DNA from: Tetrahymena elliotti 4EA
Taxonomy: Eukaryota; Ciliophora; Oligohymenophorea; Hymenostomatida; Tetrahymenidae
Reading direction: 5' to 3'
Length of the DNA stretch: 64,000 nucleotides
NCBI GenBank assembly: GCA_000231825.2
Contig: JH720298.1
Coordinates: 1,183,452-1,247,451 of the forward strand
Numbering within the stretch: position 1 is the stretch's first letter; every line of letters begins with the position of its first letter. The position numbers and the translations under genes are program-made. This document shows, piece by piece, positions 1-11,849 of this stretch. The notes below the pieces were generated by a model, which saw only the letters and a list, made by a program, of their open reading frames with translations, was not told the DNA's origin and searched no databases.

Positions 1-59
1 ATTAAAGCAGGTTACAAATAAAAATTAATGAGTCAAATAAATATAAAGGAAACCAATTT

Positions 60-690
60 TATTTATTCAGTCACTCAGAAAGTAGCCCATAAATAAGGCT
101 TTTTTATTTATTCCAAAATGAATTGTTAATATTGAAACACCTTATTACGTGAGATTTAAAGTCAAACTTTAGAGATTAGAGTATTTTGCTAACTGGGATC
201 TTAATTTTTATGTACCTGCTTAACCAATATTATGCCACCTTTTGAAAAATTATAAAATAAATATGAACTAAAAAAATATTTAAAAAAATCATAAAAATTT
301 GAATTAAATATGAAAAAAAACAATAAAAAATAATGAATGATAAAACCAAGCAAATATCAAGAAAACAAAACTAATTTAGCCAGTCAATGTCACTTAAATT
401 AAATTTATTGTTTTTTTTCAAAAAGAAATAATTAATATTAAACACTAATTTTATCTAAGATTAAAAATCAAAAAATGAAAATCTGATAGTTTGAAAGCAA
501 AATTAATAATTTTACGCCAATCGATATGAAGATTTAAGCCAGAAGTTAAATCAGAGCTTAGGAACTTTAAATAGACAAAAATTAAAATTTATATCTCTAA
601 AGAAATTGAAGTACTTGATTTAGATTCATAAAACGTTTTATATTTTCTATTGACATTATTTATGATTTTTTTTTTTAAGCTATTGAATAT
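60..690. repeat. dispersed copy of the repeat found at 15.84-17.0 kb
   Basis: The stretch around 60-260 contains the same landmark series as units of the tandem block at 15.84-16.8 kb: a TTCAGTCACT start, then AGAGATTAGAG.ATTTTGCTAA, then a run ending near CTTTT..AAAA. The stretch 480-680 matches 16.8-17.0 kb, sharing AATATGAAGATT-type sequence, GAGCTTAG and TCTAAAGAAATTGAAGTAC. Both copies lie in the same orientation, flanking the first five genes. Divergence is considerable. No coding potential is evident. Confidence 0.6.
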
Positions 691-1965
691 GAATTTATTA
701 ATTTATTAATAAATTAAAAAAAAAGTAAGCAGCTTAAATTTTTTAAACACAAAATTTTGCAAAAGGTAAAAAAACAAATTTAATTAATTTTGAGAAGTTG
801 TTTTAAGTTGTCTATAATCTGATCTAAACAAATTATCCAGATAAAATAGATGAGGGTTAGATACAAGCTTGAATCAAATTTCTTTCTCTCATCTAGAATT
901 TAATGCTAATAATTAATAGCAAAATTATTTTTAAATATAATAAAGTAGTTGAAAATTAAAAAATGAAGTGGTTTAAAAAATTTTGAAATTAAAGTAAATT
1001 TTTGCACCAAAACTGATGATTAAGGTAATTCCCACAAAATCTAGTTATTTCACAAAATAGTAAATATTTTTGAAGATAGTAATAAAGATTAAACAGTCTT
1101 TTAATTTATCAAATTTACAATTTAATAATTTTTTTATTTTTTAATTTCTAAAATAATTTTATTCTTTCTTTATGATAAAAGAATAAATATAAATTAATTT
1201 AATAGGGAGAGTTTTTTGTAATTATAATTTAAAAAATGCAATAAGCAATTTCAGCTAATTATTTTGTTCAAAATATCAAGATAATTTTAAGTCACTATCA
1301 TAAAACAAATATTTTATGACAATTATTTTTCATTCAATAATAAAATAAAAAAAATTTCAGTATGTTTATAATTACTTATGTCATCTTATTTTTAAATTGA
1401 AAGGGACTCTTGATTGTAGTGATTATTCATCAAGATATTTATTTGTGAAGTTTAATTTAGAATTAAATTATCTTAGTGGTTGAGATGAGTTTTACTGATG
1501 TTTATCCTTTTCAAAAAGTAATCAAGCTACTTATCTCAACTGAAAAATGGGTTTTTGCCCATTCGAATTGTAAATATTTATAATGAAAAATATTTGAATA
1601 AGAAGGTAAACAGTGATTTTATCTTTACTCTAAAGCGAAAAAAGTAATCAAGTAAAGACTCTCTGGAATCTTGGATGCTAAACAAGCAAGCAAATATTTT
1701 AGATAATAAATAGATTCCTTATCAAATACTTTAACAAAAAAATTATTGAATTTGTTTATTAATTATTTTTCTAAATTAACACAAAAAATAGGCAGAATTC
1801 TCAATATTTATTAAAAAGTAGATAGAGTACTTTTTTTAAGAACTTAATAATACCATATTTTCATTTTATTAGATTATTTTGTTTCCTTTTTGACAGCTTT
1901 GGTACTAGTGATAGGTTTAGTTTTTTTGTTAAGCATTTTAGTAAATTTAGGAAGATTTAAAGAAT
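691..1965. other. A+T-rich flank upstream of the pseudokinase gene
   Basis: Apart from the hairpin cluster at 1.4-1.66 kb, the stretch is A/T-rich sequence without a credible gene. A 33-codon frame at 1485-1586 overlaps the hairpins and is too short to call. Confidence 0.6.
1400..1665 (+). ncRNA. candidate structured RNA (four hairpins)
   Basis: Four stem-loops lie within about 250 bases of otherwise low-complexity sequence: 1409-1434 (CTTGAT/ATCAAG), 1479-1540 (12-bp stem GTTGAGATGAGT/ACTTATCTCAAC with one G-T wobble), 1546-1563 (AATGGG/CCCATT) and 1622-1658 (TCTTTACT/AGTAAAGA). The second and fourth carry the same element AAAAAGTAATCAAG just before the 3' arm, and its AATCAAG is complementary to CTTGATT in the first hairpin, so a pseudoknot or alternative pairing is possible. 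The block is richer in G+C than its flanks. I cannot assign a known RNA family. Strand is drawn as + only because the repeated element reads that way. A regulatory DNA element or chance inverted repeats remain possible. Confidence 0.3.
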
Positions 1966-4900
1966 ATGTAATTTGAGTAGTTGATTTAGAATTCTTCTGT
2001 AAAAGATCTTAAGATAAATTATAAAAAAGATTATCGAGAAAACTACAAGTAGGTGAGGGATGAGAGCATATTTGGATTATCTGTTTGTAAGACGTATATA
2101 TAAAAGAACATTAAGACAAATGAAATGTTTTTATGCATTTAAGAAACATTTTATGATCATCAATCTCCAAAGATAATTAATATGTTAGAAGCATTACAAG
2201 TGATTAATGAAAATCCTTTCTTTAATTAGTTTAGGGCTTTTTGCTATGAAGAATTGCAACAGAAATCAGTTAGAATTTACATTCTGATTGAATATTATGA
2301 CATGAGTTTGAGTAAGATTGCTAAAAAGAGGACTTTGATTGATAAAAATCTTATTGATAATCTAACAAGATGTTTTCTTTGTTCAATTTAATTCTTATAT
2401 AAGATCGAATCATCACTTTTAGCTATCCATAGCTCAAATGTATTTCTAAAGTAAATGAATGCTAACATGAATGATGGCTATCTTGTTAAAATTCTTTACT
2501 TTCCTTTCATGTAATCTTCTTTTGATATGGTCTTTTCTGGTAAAGAAAAGCATTATAACTGCTATTTATCAGTAGAAGAGCTTGAGTGTCTTGATAAAAA
2601 GCTAGATAACTCAGATATAAACAGCACATAAGCTAATATTTTTAGTTTTGGTGCTCTTTTATTGGATTTATTAAATTGTGCTAATCCAAATGCGAATGGA
2701 ATTTCTTAGATTTATTGCAAAGAGAGCTTCAGAATTGATGAAACTAACTTTTTTGAGAGAATAAATTTTGTTGCTGAAAAATACCCAAAAAGAGTCTTTC
2801 TTCTACTTGAGCAGCTTCTGAAGTTTAATGACAGATAAACACCAAAATAAATTATGAAAATGTATGAAAACCAATCACAAATGAATAACAGCTAAATTGC
2901 TGATGACACTATAGCAAATGCCAAACAAAGAATCTAAATGCAACTCTATAGTGAATTTCCAATCAAAAGTAATGTCGTAAATTCTCCTTCAAACTACAAT
3001 TATACTTAAAAACAAATGCAAAATACAAACTAATCTACTAATTCAAGCGAATAGCAAACATTTGCAAGTTAAGTGATATAAAATAACTATTCAGAAGAGC
3101 CAATTTATTATAATAACAATAACTTTTAAAATAATAAAACAAATAGTGATCTGTAAAATAACGAAATTTAAGATAGAAAATACATTAATTAAACTCAATC
3201 TCCTCAAAATTTATAAAATAGCAAGAATAGTAACTAAGTGGTAAATCCACTTGGAAACAGTTCTTAATTTGAATCAGATTCAAATAGAAACTATAAAATA
3301 AGAAGTAAATGGGATATTCCTTCTGTCCACAACTCAGGATCGCGTTAGCATAACCCATTAGTAACACCATTTTCTAATAATTAGTTATCTCCATCTGAAA
3401 ATAACGATTATGCTAATAACCTTAGATATACAGCAGAAGATTCACCAACATTTGCAAATTAAAATAATGCTTCTCCTTCTTATTAACTTTCATCAGAAAG
3501 TGCAATTAAAAATCAATAAAACTCTTTGTATAACTAAAATAGCAATGATTACAACTAGTTTCTTTTCTAAAGTGTTGAGAAAGATGCTGATTAAAATAAT
3601 AGAAAATTTGTTATTTAAGGAAGAGGAGAGGATAATCAAGTAGTTTATAAGAAATAACCAACAGATCAAATTTCATCTGATTATTTCAAACCTTATAACT
3701 CCCAAGCAAATAATTAGTCAAGTTTTGATTTCAACTACTATAATTAAATTTAAAATGATAATGATAAATATATGAGCAAAGATTTACCATCAATACAAAT
3801 TCTAAAAGTTGAATCCACCTATGAAAATAATCACAAACCTTTATAAGATAAAAATTAGGATTTGAAAAACAGCAAACTTCTCCTAAATCCACCTTCTTAA
3901 TTTTCTAATCCCGGGTCTAGCTAATAAAATTAATAATAATAATTTAGTGCTATCCCATAAGCACCTCTTTAGAATTATATTCCTTCAGCTCCTTAATAAA
4001 ATACATCTGCTTTACAACAAACATAAAAAGGAAACTTTCAAGATCCTTTGAAAAATGAAATTCCAATAGCTCCTTTGATAAATCTAAATAATCAATCTAA
4101 AGCCCCTTTGCAGAACACAACACAGTAAACAAATCAAATAAATTAAATTCCATAAGCTCCTCCTTTTAATGGAATAACAGCACCTTAAGTAAGTGGAATT
4201 CCTCCAGCACCACCTTTGTTAAATGGAATACCACCAGCACCTCCACTGTCGAATGGTATTCCTCCAGCTCCTCCATTATCAAACAGTATTCCTCCAGCTC
4301 CTCTTTTGTCAAATGGTATTCCTCCAGCACCTCCATTGGCAAATGGTATCCCTCCTGCACCTCCTTTGAATGGGATACCACGAGCATCATAACTTGATAG
4401 TATTCCAAAAGCACCTCCATTAGTAAATGGAGTACCACCTGCCCCTCCAATTAGCCTTCTTTAAGAGTAAAATAAAAATAAGTAAGAAGTAAAATAAAAT
4501 TTATAGAATGTGATTCAGAGCTCACTGGAAGTTACAGAGGAGGATAATGAATAAGAGTAAAAGAGGAAAAAAGAAGAAGTTCTTTAAAGGTTATTTCAAA
4601 ACAATAATTAAGCAGCTCCTGTAAGACTTCCTTTCTTTCTTCCAAATTAAGGAATTAAAAAGGAAAAAAATGATGAAAATAGTACAAGTCAGTAAAATTA
4701 AACAGATTAAAAAACCGAAGTAAAAAAAGAAGAGAATTCATAAATACCTCCTGCTCCTTAGAATTTGATTCCACCTCCTCCACCTCCACCTCTTCCTATT
4801 CTTTAAAACATATTGGTGGATACTAATTATGTCATTAAACCAAAAGTAGAATCCGAATAAGTTGTAAGAGATGAATAAAAGGAGAGAATAGATAACCATT

Positions 4901-7138
4901 AAAAAACTAAAAGTTAGCTAAAAAAAGAGTCTAATGATGTTTTACTTTAATCTTAATCTGTTTTAGAAAGCTCTCAAAGATTAATCGAAAAAGCAAGCAA
5001 AGTAAAACTTCCAGAAAATTAGATGTATTCTACAACAATTATTGAAGAAGATGAAAATTAGTCAGCAAATAAGAAAGATATCTTGGATACTTATAGAACA
5101 TTAAAAGCAAAAGAAAATGAATATTTAAATATTAAGCAATAAACATTAGCAAAATCTTAGGAACAAATTAATGCTGTTAAAGAAGAACAATTAAAGAAAT
5201 TGAGAAACAGTCGCTCATAACAAAAGACAAATTCAAAGGTTAATAATGAAAATTATTCAACTTAGCATTAAAGAGAAAACACTTAGAATTAAACAGAAAG
5301 TCAGCAGCAATCTAATTTATTTGCTTCATTTAATCCTGATAGCTAAGAGAAATCTCATCATGTACATAGCTTTAATGAAAATTCAGTTGCAGTTTTTGAA
5401 AATGAGGGAAGTCATTACAATTAAAATAGATAAAATTTTGAAAGTAGTTAAAATGATGGATAAAGATAATATGATCATAATAATTATAACAAGTAAAACG
5501 AAGAGTCTGCCTAAGGTGATAATTAGCAATTCTAGTCTCCTTAGAAAAAATAAAACAAACCTTCTTCTGATTATAACTTAGAGAGTTTTAGAAATGAGGA
5601 TAATTAATCATCTTGGAGATTTAGACAAACCCCACCTTAAAATTAGGAAAATTATGGATTCGAGAATGGGATAACTCATTATAATATGAATAACTCTTAG
5701 GTTTCTAACTAAGAAAATAACTTCAGAAGCTCATAAATTGATCAAAGTGCATATAAATTTCCTACAAATGTAATTTAGGTAATAAATTCAATAGGTGGAT
5801 CTTTAAATTAATCAAGTGATTAATCTTCAAGCATAGTCTAAGAAGCTATTCGCTATAACTAACAATAAGAGATTATTCAATAACTTTATCCTAATTTAAA
5901 TAATTCAGAAAATAGATTTTTAAATCGCACAGAGTACCCCCAAGAAACAAATTTTTAACCAAATTTCTATAATAACTCTTATGAAGAATTATAAAATAGT
6001 TACCAACCTTCAAAAAATGAATTTTAACAAAAGAATCCATTAAATTAAAGCAGTAGTAATAACCCTAATTCTACAGAAAATACCTATAATAGCTACCCAT
6101 ATTAAAAGAGTAACAACTAGCCATACTAACTGAATAGTCCAAACACATAGCTCACAAGCAGTTCAAATAACTTAAACAACAGCTCATACACTCCATCTTC
6201 AAACTATCAAAAAAATAGCTTGTACAAAAATAATGATTTTATTGAAGAACAAAGTCAAGAATCAGAACCAGAAGAATAAAATTCTTTAATCTACAAATCG
6301 CCTATATAAAAGAATGTAAAAGACTACATGAGTTAGCTCTAAAAAAACAAGGAATTTTTTGAAAAGCTTAGAAAACAGAGACCACAAGGCTCTAAATAGT
6401 TTGATCCATAAGAATTTGAATAGATTATTCAAGAAGCTAACTAAGCAGCTGATAAAAAATTGCTAAGAAGCAGTTAGAGATCTTCTTATTAAGATGCGGG
6501 ATTATAAAATTATTTACCTTAAACAGATTAAGTAGTGGAAAATAACTTTGAATATCCCCAATACAAAACTGCAAGTAATCAAAATAGCTAATTAGATTCT
6601 TACATTGAAAAAACAGTTGATGAATAAATCTATGAAGATAACAAAAATCTCTTTTTTTCAGAGTTTTAAGATTTTCAAGACAAAGAAGCTTTGATTGCAG
6701 AATTCTATCAGCAACTCCAAAAATTCCCAGACACTAAAAAAATTGAATACAAAAACAAAACTTTTTATGAAGGATAAGTGTAAGTTACTGATAGAACCAT
6801 TATTAGGTAAAAACTTTATTTTATTTTTATTTAAAAAAATAACAAAACTTATATTAGAATTATTAAATTACCTTAAATATTCTTCATATAATAACTTTAC
6901 TAACAGCCTCTCTCACCCCATATCTTTTTCTTCTTAAATTTAACAAAATTTTTTAGAATACTTTAAATGTGAGGTATTTTTTAATTTGTTATCTTTAATT
7001 GATTGTTAGCAATAATGTCTAGATAATTTAGAAGAAGAAAACTAGCATTTTGAAGGGGATATAAATAAAAAAGAATAACAAATAAATGAACTTGTTAATG
7101 CATAATAAAAACAACAATAAGAATAATCATTTTAATGA
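1966..7138 (+). CDS. pseudokinase with Q/N-rich and formin-like proline-rich tail (1690 aa)
   Basis: Exons 1966-6806 and 6907-7138 total 1691 whole codons. The start is the first ATG after an upstream in-frame TGA near 1909. Residues 1 to about 295 have a protein-kinase fold signature: a hinge-like [11 protein letters not shown] and an alpha-F-like [12 protein letters not shown]. The catalytic centre is degenerate. Where HRDxKxxN is expected the protein has IHSSNVFL, and no DFG is visible (ILYFPF instead), so it is probably inactive. The rest is low-complexity Q/N-rich sequence. About residues 665-825 carry some ten copies of an IPPAPPLxNG motif, a run of eight prolines follows near 930-945, and charged coiled-coil-like stretches lie near 960-1080 and at the end. 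Such proline tracts commonly bind profilin, SH3 or WW partners. The 100-bp intron has TTACTAAC just before its 3' AG. A scaffold or cytoskeletal role is inference. The final exon is the least certain part. Confidence 0.82.
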
Positions 7139-7197
7139 ACTGATAATCAAAATTATTTAAATTTTATTTTTTGAGCTGTTTTTTTGATTGGATTTTA

Positions 7198-8350
7198 ATG
7201 GATTTTTTAATTTAAAGAAATGGATTTGGAATATAAAAAATGTAAAATGGAGATATTTATTGTGGATATTTTAAGAACAATTAATGTGATGGTGAGGGGG
7301 TTTATTTTTATAATCATGGAGATATATACAGAGGCTAGCTTCGCAAAGATTTAAGATAAGGACATGGAACTTATTACTATCATGAACTAGGGTTTATTTA
7401 TTCTGGGGAATGGAATGGAAATGTGAAAGAAGGTTATGGAAGACTTTTAATGAAAAATAAAGTGATATTTTTTAGTTTTATTAAAAAAATAGTAATAATA
7501 TTTTTTAATAAAAATAGGAAAAATATGAGGGATATTTTAAATAGAATGTTAAATGTGGTAGAGGGATTTATTATTTTGCTAATGGTGATACTTTTGATGG
7601 CGAATGGGTTTATGATAAGAAATGTGGATTTGGTACTTTAGAGTTCAAGGATGGCAATCACTTTTAAGGCAATTTTTATGATGATCTTCCTTATGGATAG
7701 GGCTAAATGAAATATAAGAATGGTGATGAATACAGTGGTAATTATGAAGATGGTTTGATATCTGGATATGGTATTTACATACATTCTAATTAGCAATATT
7801 ATGAAGGAGATTTTATTAAGAACTAAATGAATGGAGAAGGAATTTATTATTTCAAAAATGGTGATAAATACTAAGGTTAATATATTGATGGAATTAGAGA
7901 AGGTTATGGAAAATATTTCTATGCAAATGGATGCATCTATGAGGGCTAATGGGTCAATAATTAAAAACATGGAGAAGGAAGATATATTTTCCCAGATAAC
8001 ACTTATTATTAAGGCTCTTTTGAAAACTCTATGAAATTTGGAATTGGAAAATAGACCTTCAAAGGTATTTATTTATCATCTATCAATATTTTATTTTTTC
8101 TAAATTGTTGAAATCATTTGATTTTTTAATTAAAATTACTATAGAGAATGAATTTTACAATGGCTAATGGAGAAATGATAAAAGAAACGGTAAGGGATTT
8201 TATTAATTTAAAGATGGTAGTAATTACGAAGGAGATTGGTTGAATGATAAAATGCATGGTGAAGGCACCTATAATGTAAAAACCAGCACAGGATTTAAAA
8301 AGATTTATGGAATATGGAGTGATGACGAACTTTATCAAAGTTTCGAATGA
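7198..8350 (+). CDS. MORN-repeat protein (338 aa)
   Basis: Exons 7198-7461, 7518-8064 and 8145-8350 (introns of 56 and 80 bp) total 339 whole codons. The protein is almost entirely MORN repeats: thirteen full copies of the YxGxWxxxxxxGxGxxxxxxG type, for example YEGQWVNNQKHGEGRYIF, plus an N-terminal half repeat. MORN arrays form rod-like beta structures that bind lipids or scaffold proteins. In ciliates they are common in cytoskeletal, ciliary and cortical proteins, but no catalytic domain is present to narrow the role. The start lies 60 bp after the stop of the upstream gene on the same strand. Beginning in the middle of a repeat suggests either a true short N-terminus or a missed upstream exon. 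The first intron has a less usual donor, GTGATA, but is needed to keep the repeat frame. Confidence 0.88.
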
Positions 8351-9620
8351 AATTTAATAAATTTAATTATAAAAAAATAGAAAATTATTGTAACAAATTA
8401 TATATTTTAGAAATTAAAATCATTTCTTAAGTTAATTCATCAAATAATGCAACAAAAAAACATAAAAAGATATTTTTTTAGGTGAATTTATTTCACAACT
8501 TTTTTTGAAAAATTGTATTCTTTTTAAAAACTCATGATCTTGTAATAAAAAAATAATTAAAATAAAACAAATTTGATTTTTCTAGAAATCAATGATAAGA
8601 AAATTTAAGATAGAGTTTCTTGAATAAAACCTTTTAAATTATCTTCTCATTCAATAAAAATAAATTTTTATTTTTGTGTCCATAATATATTTTGTAAAAA
8701 TAAAAATAAAAAATGGTCTGTTGATCCTGAAAATATTAAAAGATTTGCTAGAAAGAAAATAAATACAATAATCTTTAAAAATAGCTTCTAAGAATAATTC
8801 AGTATTTTATAATTATTTACTTTAAATCCACATAAAAATGCAATATTAATTTGATATGGATTTTTTTTGAATTTATTTAATATCAAATTCAATATCATTC
8901 TTTTATTATATCTTGTCTTTAAAATTTACTCAAATTCTAAATATTTTAGAAACAAGTATTTTTAGTTTGAAAAGTAATTTTTAATTATAAAAAATGATTG
9001 CTTGTGGATTTTTTTTTATTTCGAATAAGAATTGTTTAATTCATATGAAATACAACTTTGATAAATTTTTATAGAGTATAATTAATTATTTAGGTACTAT
9101 TATTTAGTGCATAGGAAAAATTTATCAAAACTATAAATTTAATTTAATTGCTATTTCAATAAATTCTTTACAAGAAAATTATAAATTTATCTTATCTTTC
9201 TTTCTTTGTTTTTTGAGAGCATTTATACAAAATCGATTCAGCAGAAAGAAAGACAAATGAGATTATTAATTAATAATTTCTTAAGTTATCTATTAGAAAA
9301 GAAACCACCTTTTAGGATATTGCTAGCAGTGATTTAAGCAACTGTATTGGAATATTATTTTTTATCTTAAAATATTTGGCGAACATTTTAAAATGATGAA
9401 TTAGTGTTGATTAGATCAGAAGTATTTTATTAAGATATGCTTATCTGTGTTTTTTATATCAAAATATTATTAATGCATTAATTAATGTATGAATGCATTT
9501 TAATTTTCATTAAAATTAATTCTTTAATATCAAAAAAATAACCATTCAAATACAAAAAATCTGAAGACCTAACAATTAATAGTAAATTGATATATTAATT
9601 AAATAATTAATTAGAATTCT
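8351..9620. other. intergenic, no gene seen
   Basis: A/T-rich spacer between the MORN gene and the RING gene. No frame with protein-like composition and no clear structure was found. Confidence 0.6.
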
Positions 9621-11100
9621 ATGAGCTAACCTGATTTATAATAGTAAGTACAATAACCAAATTTATTACAATAGCTGTAAATGATTGAAATTCAAAACAA
9701 TCAGAGCAGCAATCATAGAGAGAGCAGTGAAGCTTTTTAAGATAACATTTCTAGCCACTCTTCATTAGATAATAATATTGATTCCTTTGAAAATAGAAGA
9801 AGAATTAGTTATTAAGATTTACATTAATACTCTCATATCTAAAGTGGTGATAGAGGAAATAACCCTAGAAGATATCAATAGCATAATGAAGAAATATCTT
9901 CAGATCAAGCAAACATTTAATTGAATTAAATCTTGGGTAATATGAATGAAGGAGATTTAATGCATTTGCCTTCAATTGAAAGTAGAAGTTAAAGAAGAAG
10001 AGAAAGAAGTGATTAAACATAACAGTAAAACGAATAGAGCCTAGTCAAAAGTTTTTGCAAATAAGTTACTAACTTCATTTTGAACTACTCACTCTTTTGG
10101 ATTTATTTAGTATGCAACATCGTTGTAATAGTTAACTAATTTATTAGCAAAACCGATAGAAATTTTATTTTAGTATTCTGGACATTAACAAGTGTTATAT
10201 TCATTATTCTCCGTTTGATATAGGCCTGCCTTACTTAGCAAATTGAATAAAATGAGTAATTAAAATATTCAAAATATACATACTGCTTTTGATATTTGCT
10301 AAAAATTATTTTATTTTTTTCATAAATGTTTTCAATAATAACTGAAAAAATAGAAAACATTTATTCTTTCAAATTTATTTTAATTTTAACAAATTTCATA
10401 TTAAAAATAACTTGAATTTTCTAAAAATTACTAGCTTTTATGATTTAGCAAGAAATATAAGTTCTAAGAGAGCTAGAATATCTAGAAGAAGTAGGTTAAA
10501 TAGATTATACCAGAGAAGATAGCTTCTAAGGGGAGAAATACCAGATCATGTGATTTAAATGATTCAATAAGAATATCAAAATGGTCGAGATTTAGAAAAT
10601 TAAACTTTTGATAGAAACACAGAAATATAATAGTAAATAGCTCATAATTTGGCAGAATAAACTGTAAATTAATTTTGTTTATTCATTATCATATTTTAAC
10701 CTTTCTGTTTTGAATTAACTAGTTTTTACAAAACGATGCTAATGTTTTTGAATCATCTATTTAATAAATTTGGATTGATTCCTTTAGGCAATAAATGAAC
10801 TAACATGGAATTAATTCTAATGTAATGATTTTATAATAGAGAATTCAAGATCAAAAAGCAAAAGGTCTTTCAAAAGATGAGATCAAGAAATTCGAAAAGA
10901 TTTCATACACATAAGAGTAACTTGATGCTCTTTCGTAATAAGATATAATTTGCTCTATTTGCTTAGAAAAATATGAGTCTGATAAAAAGCTTATTAAACT
11001 ACCATGTACACATACATATCATAATTATTGCATTACTAAATGGCTACTTTAGGAATAAAAATGCCCTTTGTGTAGACTAAATTTAAAGGAGGAGTAATGA
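9621..11100 (+). CDS. membrane-anchored RING-H2 finger protein, probable E3 ubiquitin ligase (413 aa)
   Basis: Exons 9621-10255, 10435-10663 and 10723-11100 (introns of 179 and 59 bp) total 414 codons. Residues 1 to about 145 are Q/S/N-rich. About 150-205 form two hydrophobic helices separated by a short polar loop, consistent with two membrane spans. A basic, then Q/E-rich, linker follows. The C-terminus is a RING-H2 domain: CSICLEKYES, then CTHTYHNYC, then CPLCRLN, giving the C-x2-C...C-x-H-x2-H-x2-C...C-x2-C ligand set (the loop reads C-T-H-T-Y-H-N-Y-C). Such proteins recruit E2 enzymes and ubiquitinate targets at a membrane. The substrate is unknown. The gene faces the WD40 gene tail to tail. 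Confidence 0.88.
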
Positions 11101-11849
11101 GTCTCAAATAAACATCATTTGATTTCAAAAAAAAGCTTAAACTATTATTAAATGTTGAAATACATTAATACCACATAGAAAAATTATCTAAAAATATTTA
11201 TTCATGAACTAAAGATATGTATCAATTTATATTATAATTAATCAAATTAACTTGGCAAAAAAACAAAAACCGCACAAAACTCTATAAAATAATCAAAGAT
11301 TTAAAAAACCAAGAAAATCTACTGAAAACTGTATTCTGATTCCTTTATAATTGAAAATCTAAAATATTTTATAAGTTTTATATTTATTATATAATTTGTA
11401 TTCAATTCAGACTATTTCTAATAGTAAAATTATTATCTCTCTTATATTAATATTTAATATTTACATTTTCATTTCAAATTCCTTTGCTTTTATTTGTTCA
11501 ATTTTCATTAAATTAAACATAAAATTTTCAAACACCTACCTTATTTATCTAAACTGTCTTGTTGTTATCTTATTCAAGATAAAACTGAGTAAATAAATTA
11601 AATGAAAGTTGTAAGAAATATTTAAAAAATGTTTTTCAAATTTTTACTTTATTTGTAGGAATGAATCTTTTTAATTTTTAGAATAATTCTATTGTCAAAA
11701 ATATTGATTTAACAGATTAAAAATAAAATAATTATTTACAAAATTTAATAATATTAATATTTTATCTATTTTTGTTGCAATAAATTACATTATAAACTCT
11801 GTTTTATTTATTTATTTGCTTGTTTAAATTATGTTTATTAATTTCCTAT
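11101..11849. other. convergent intergenic spacer
   Basis: A/T-rich 3' flanks of the RING gene (+) and WD40 gene (-). A small hydrophobic frame near 11.4-11.6 kb has no supporting feature and is not called. Confidence 0.6.

Noticed and set aside
4166..4450. Minus-strand ORF opposite the proline repeats
   Set aside because: It is the shadow of the IPPAPPLxNG repeats of the + strand gene; its periodic Glu/Leu pattern only mirrors those codons.
7638..8034. Several ORFs overlapping the MORN gene on both strands
   Set aside because: They are out-of-frame readings of the MORN repeats and use the standard code.
11396..11650. Hydrophobic small ORF between convergent genes
   Set aside because: Low-complexity I/L/S/N composition, in 3' flanking DNA, no supporting feature.
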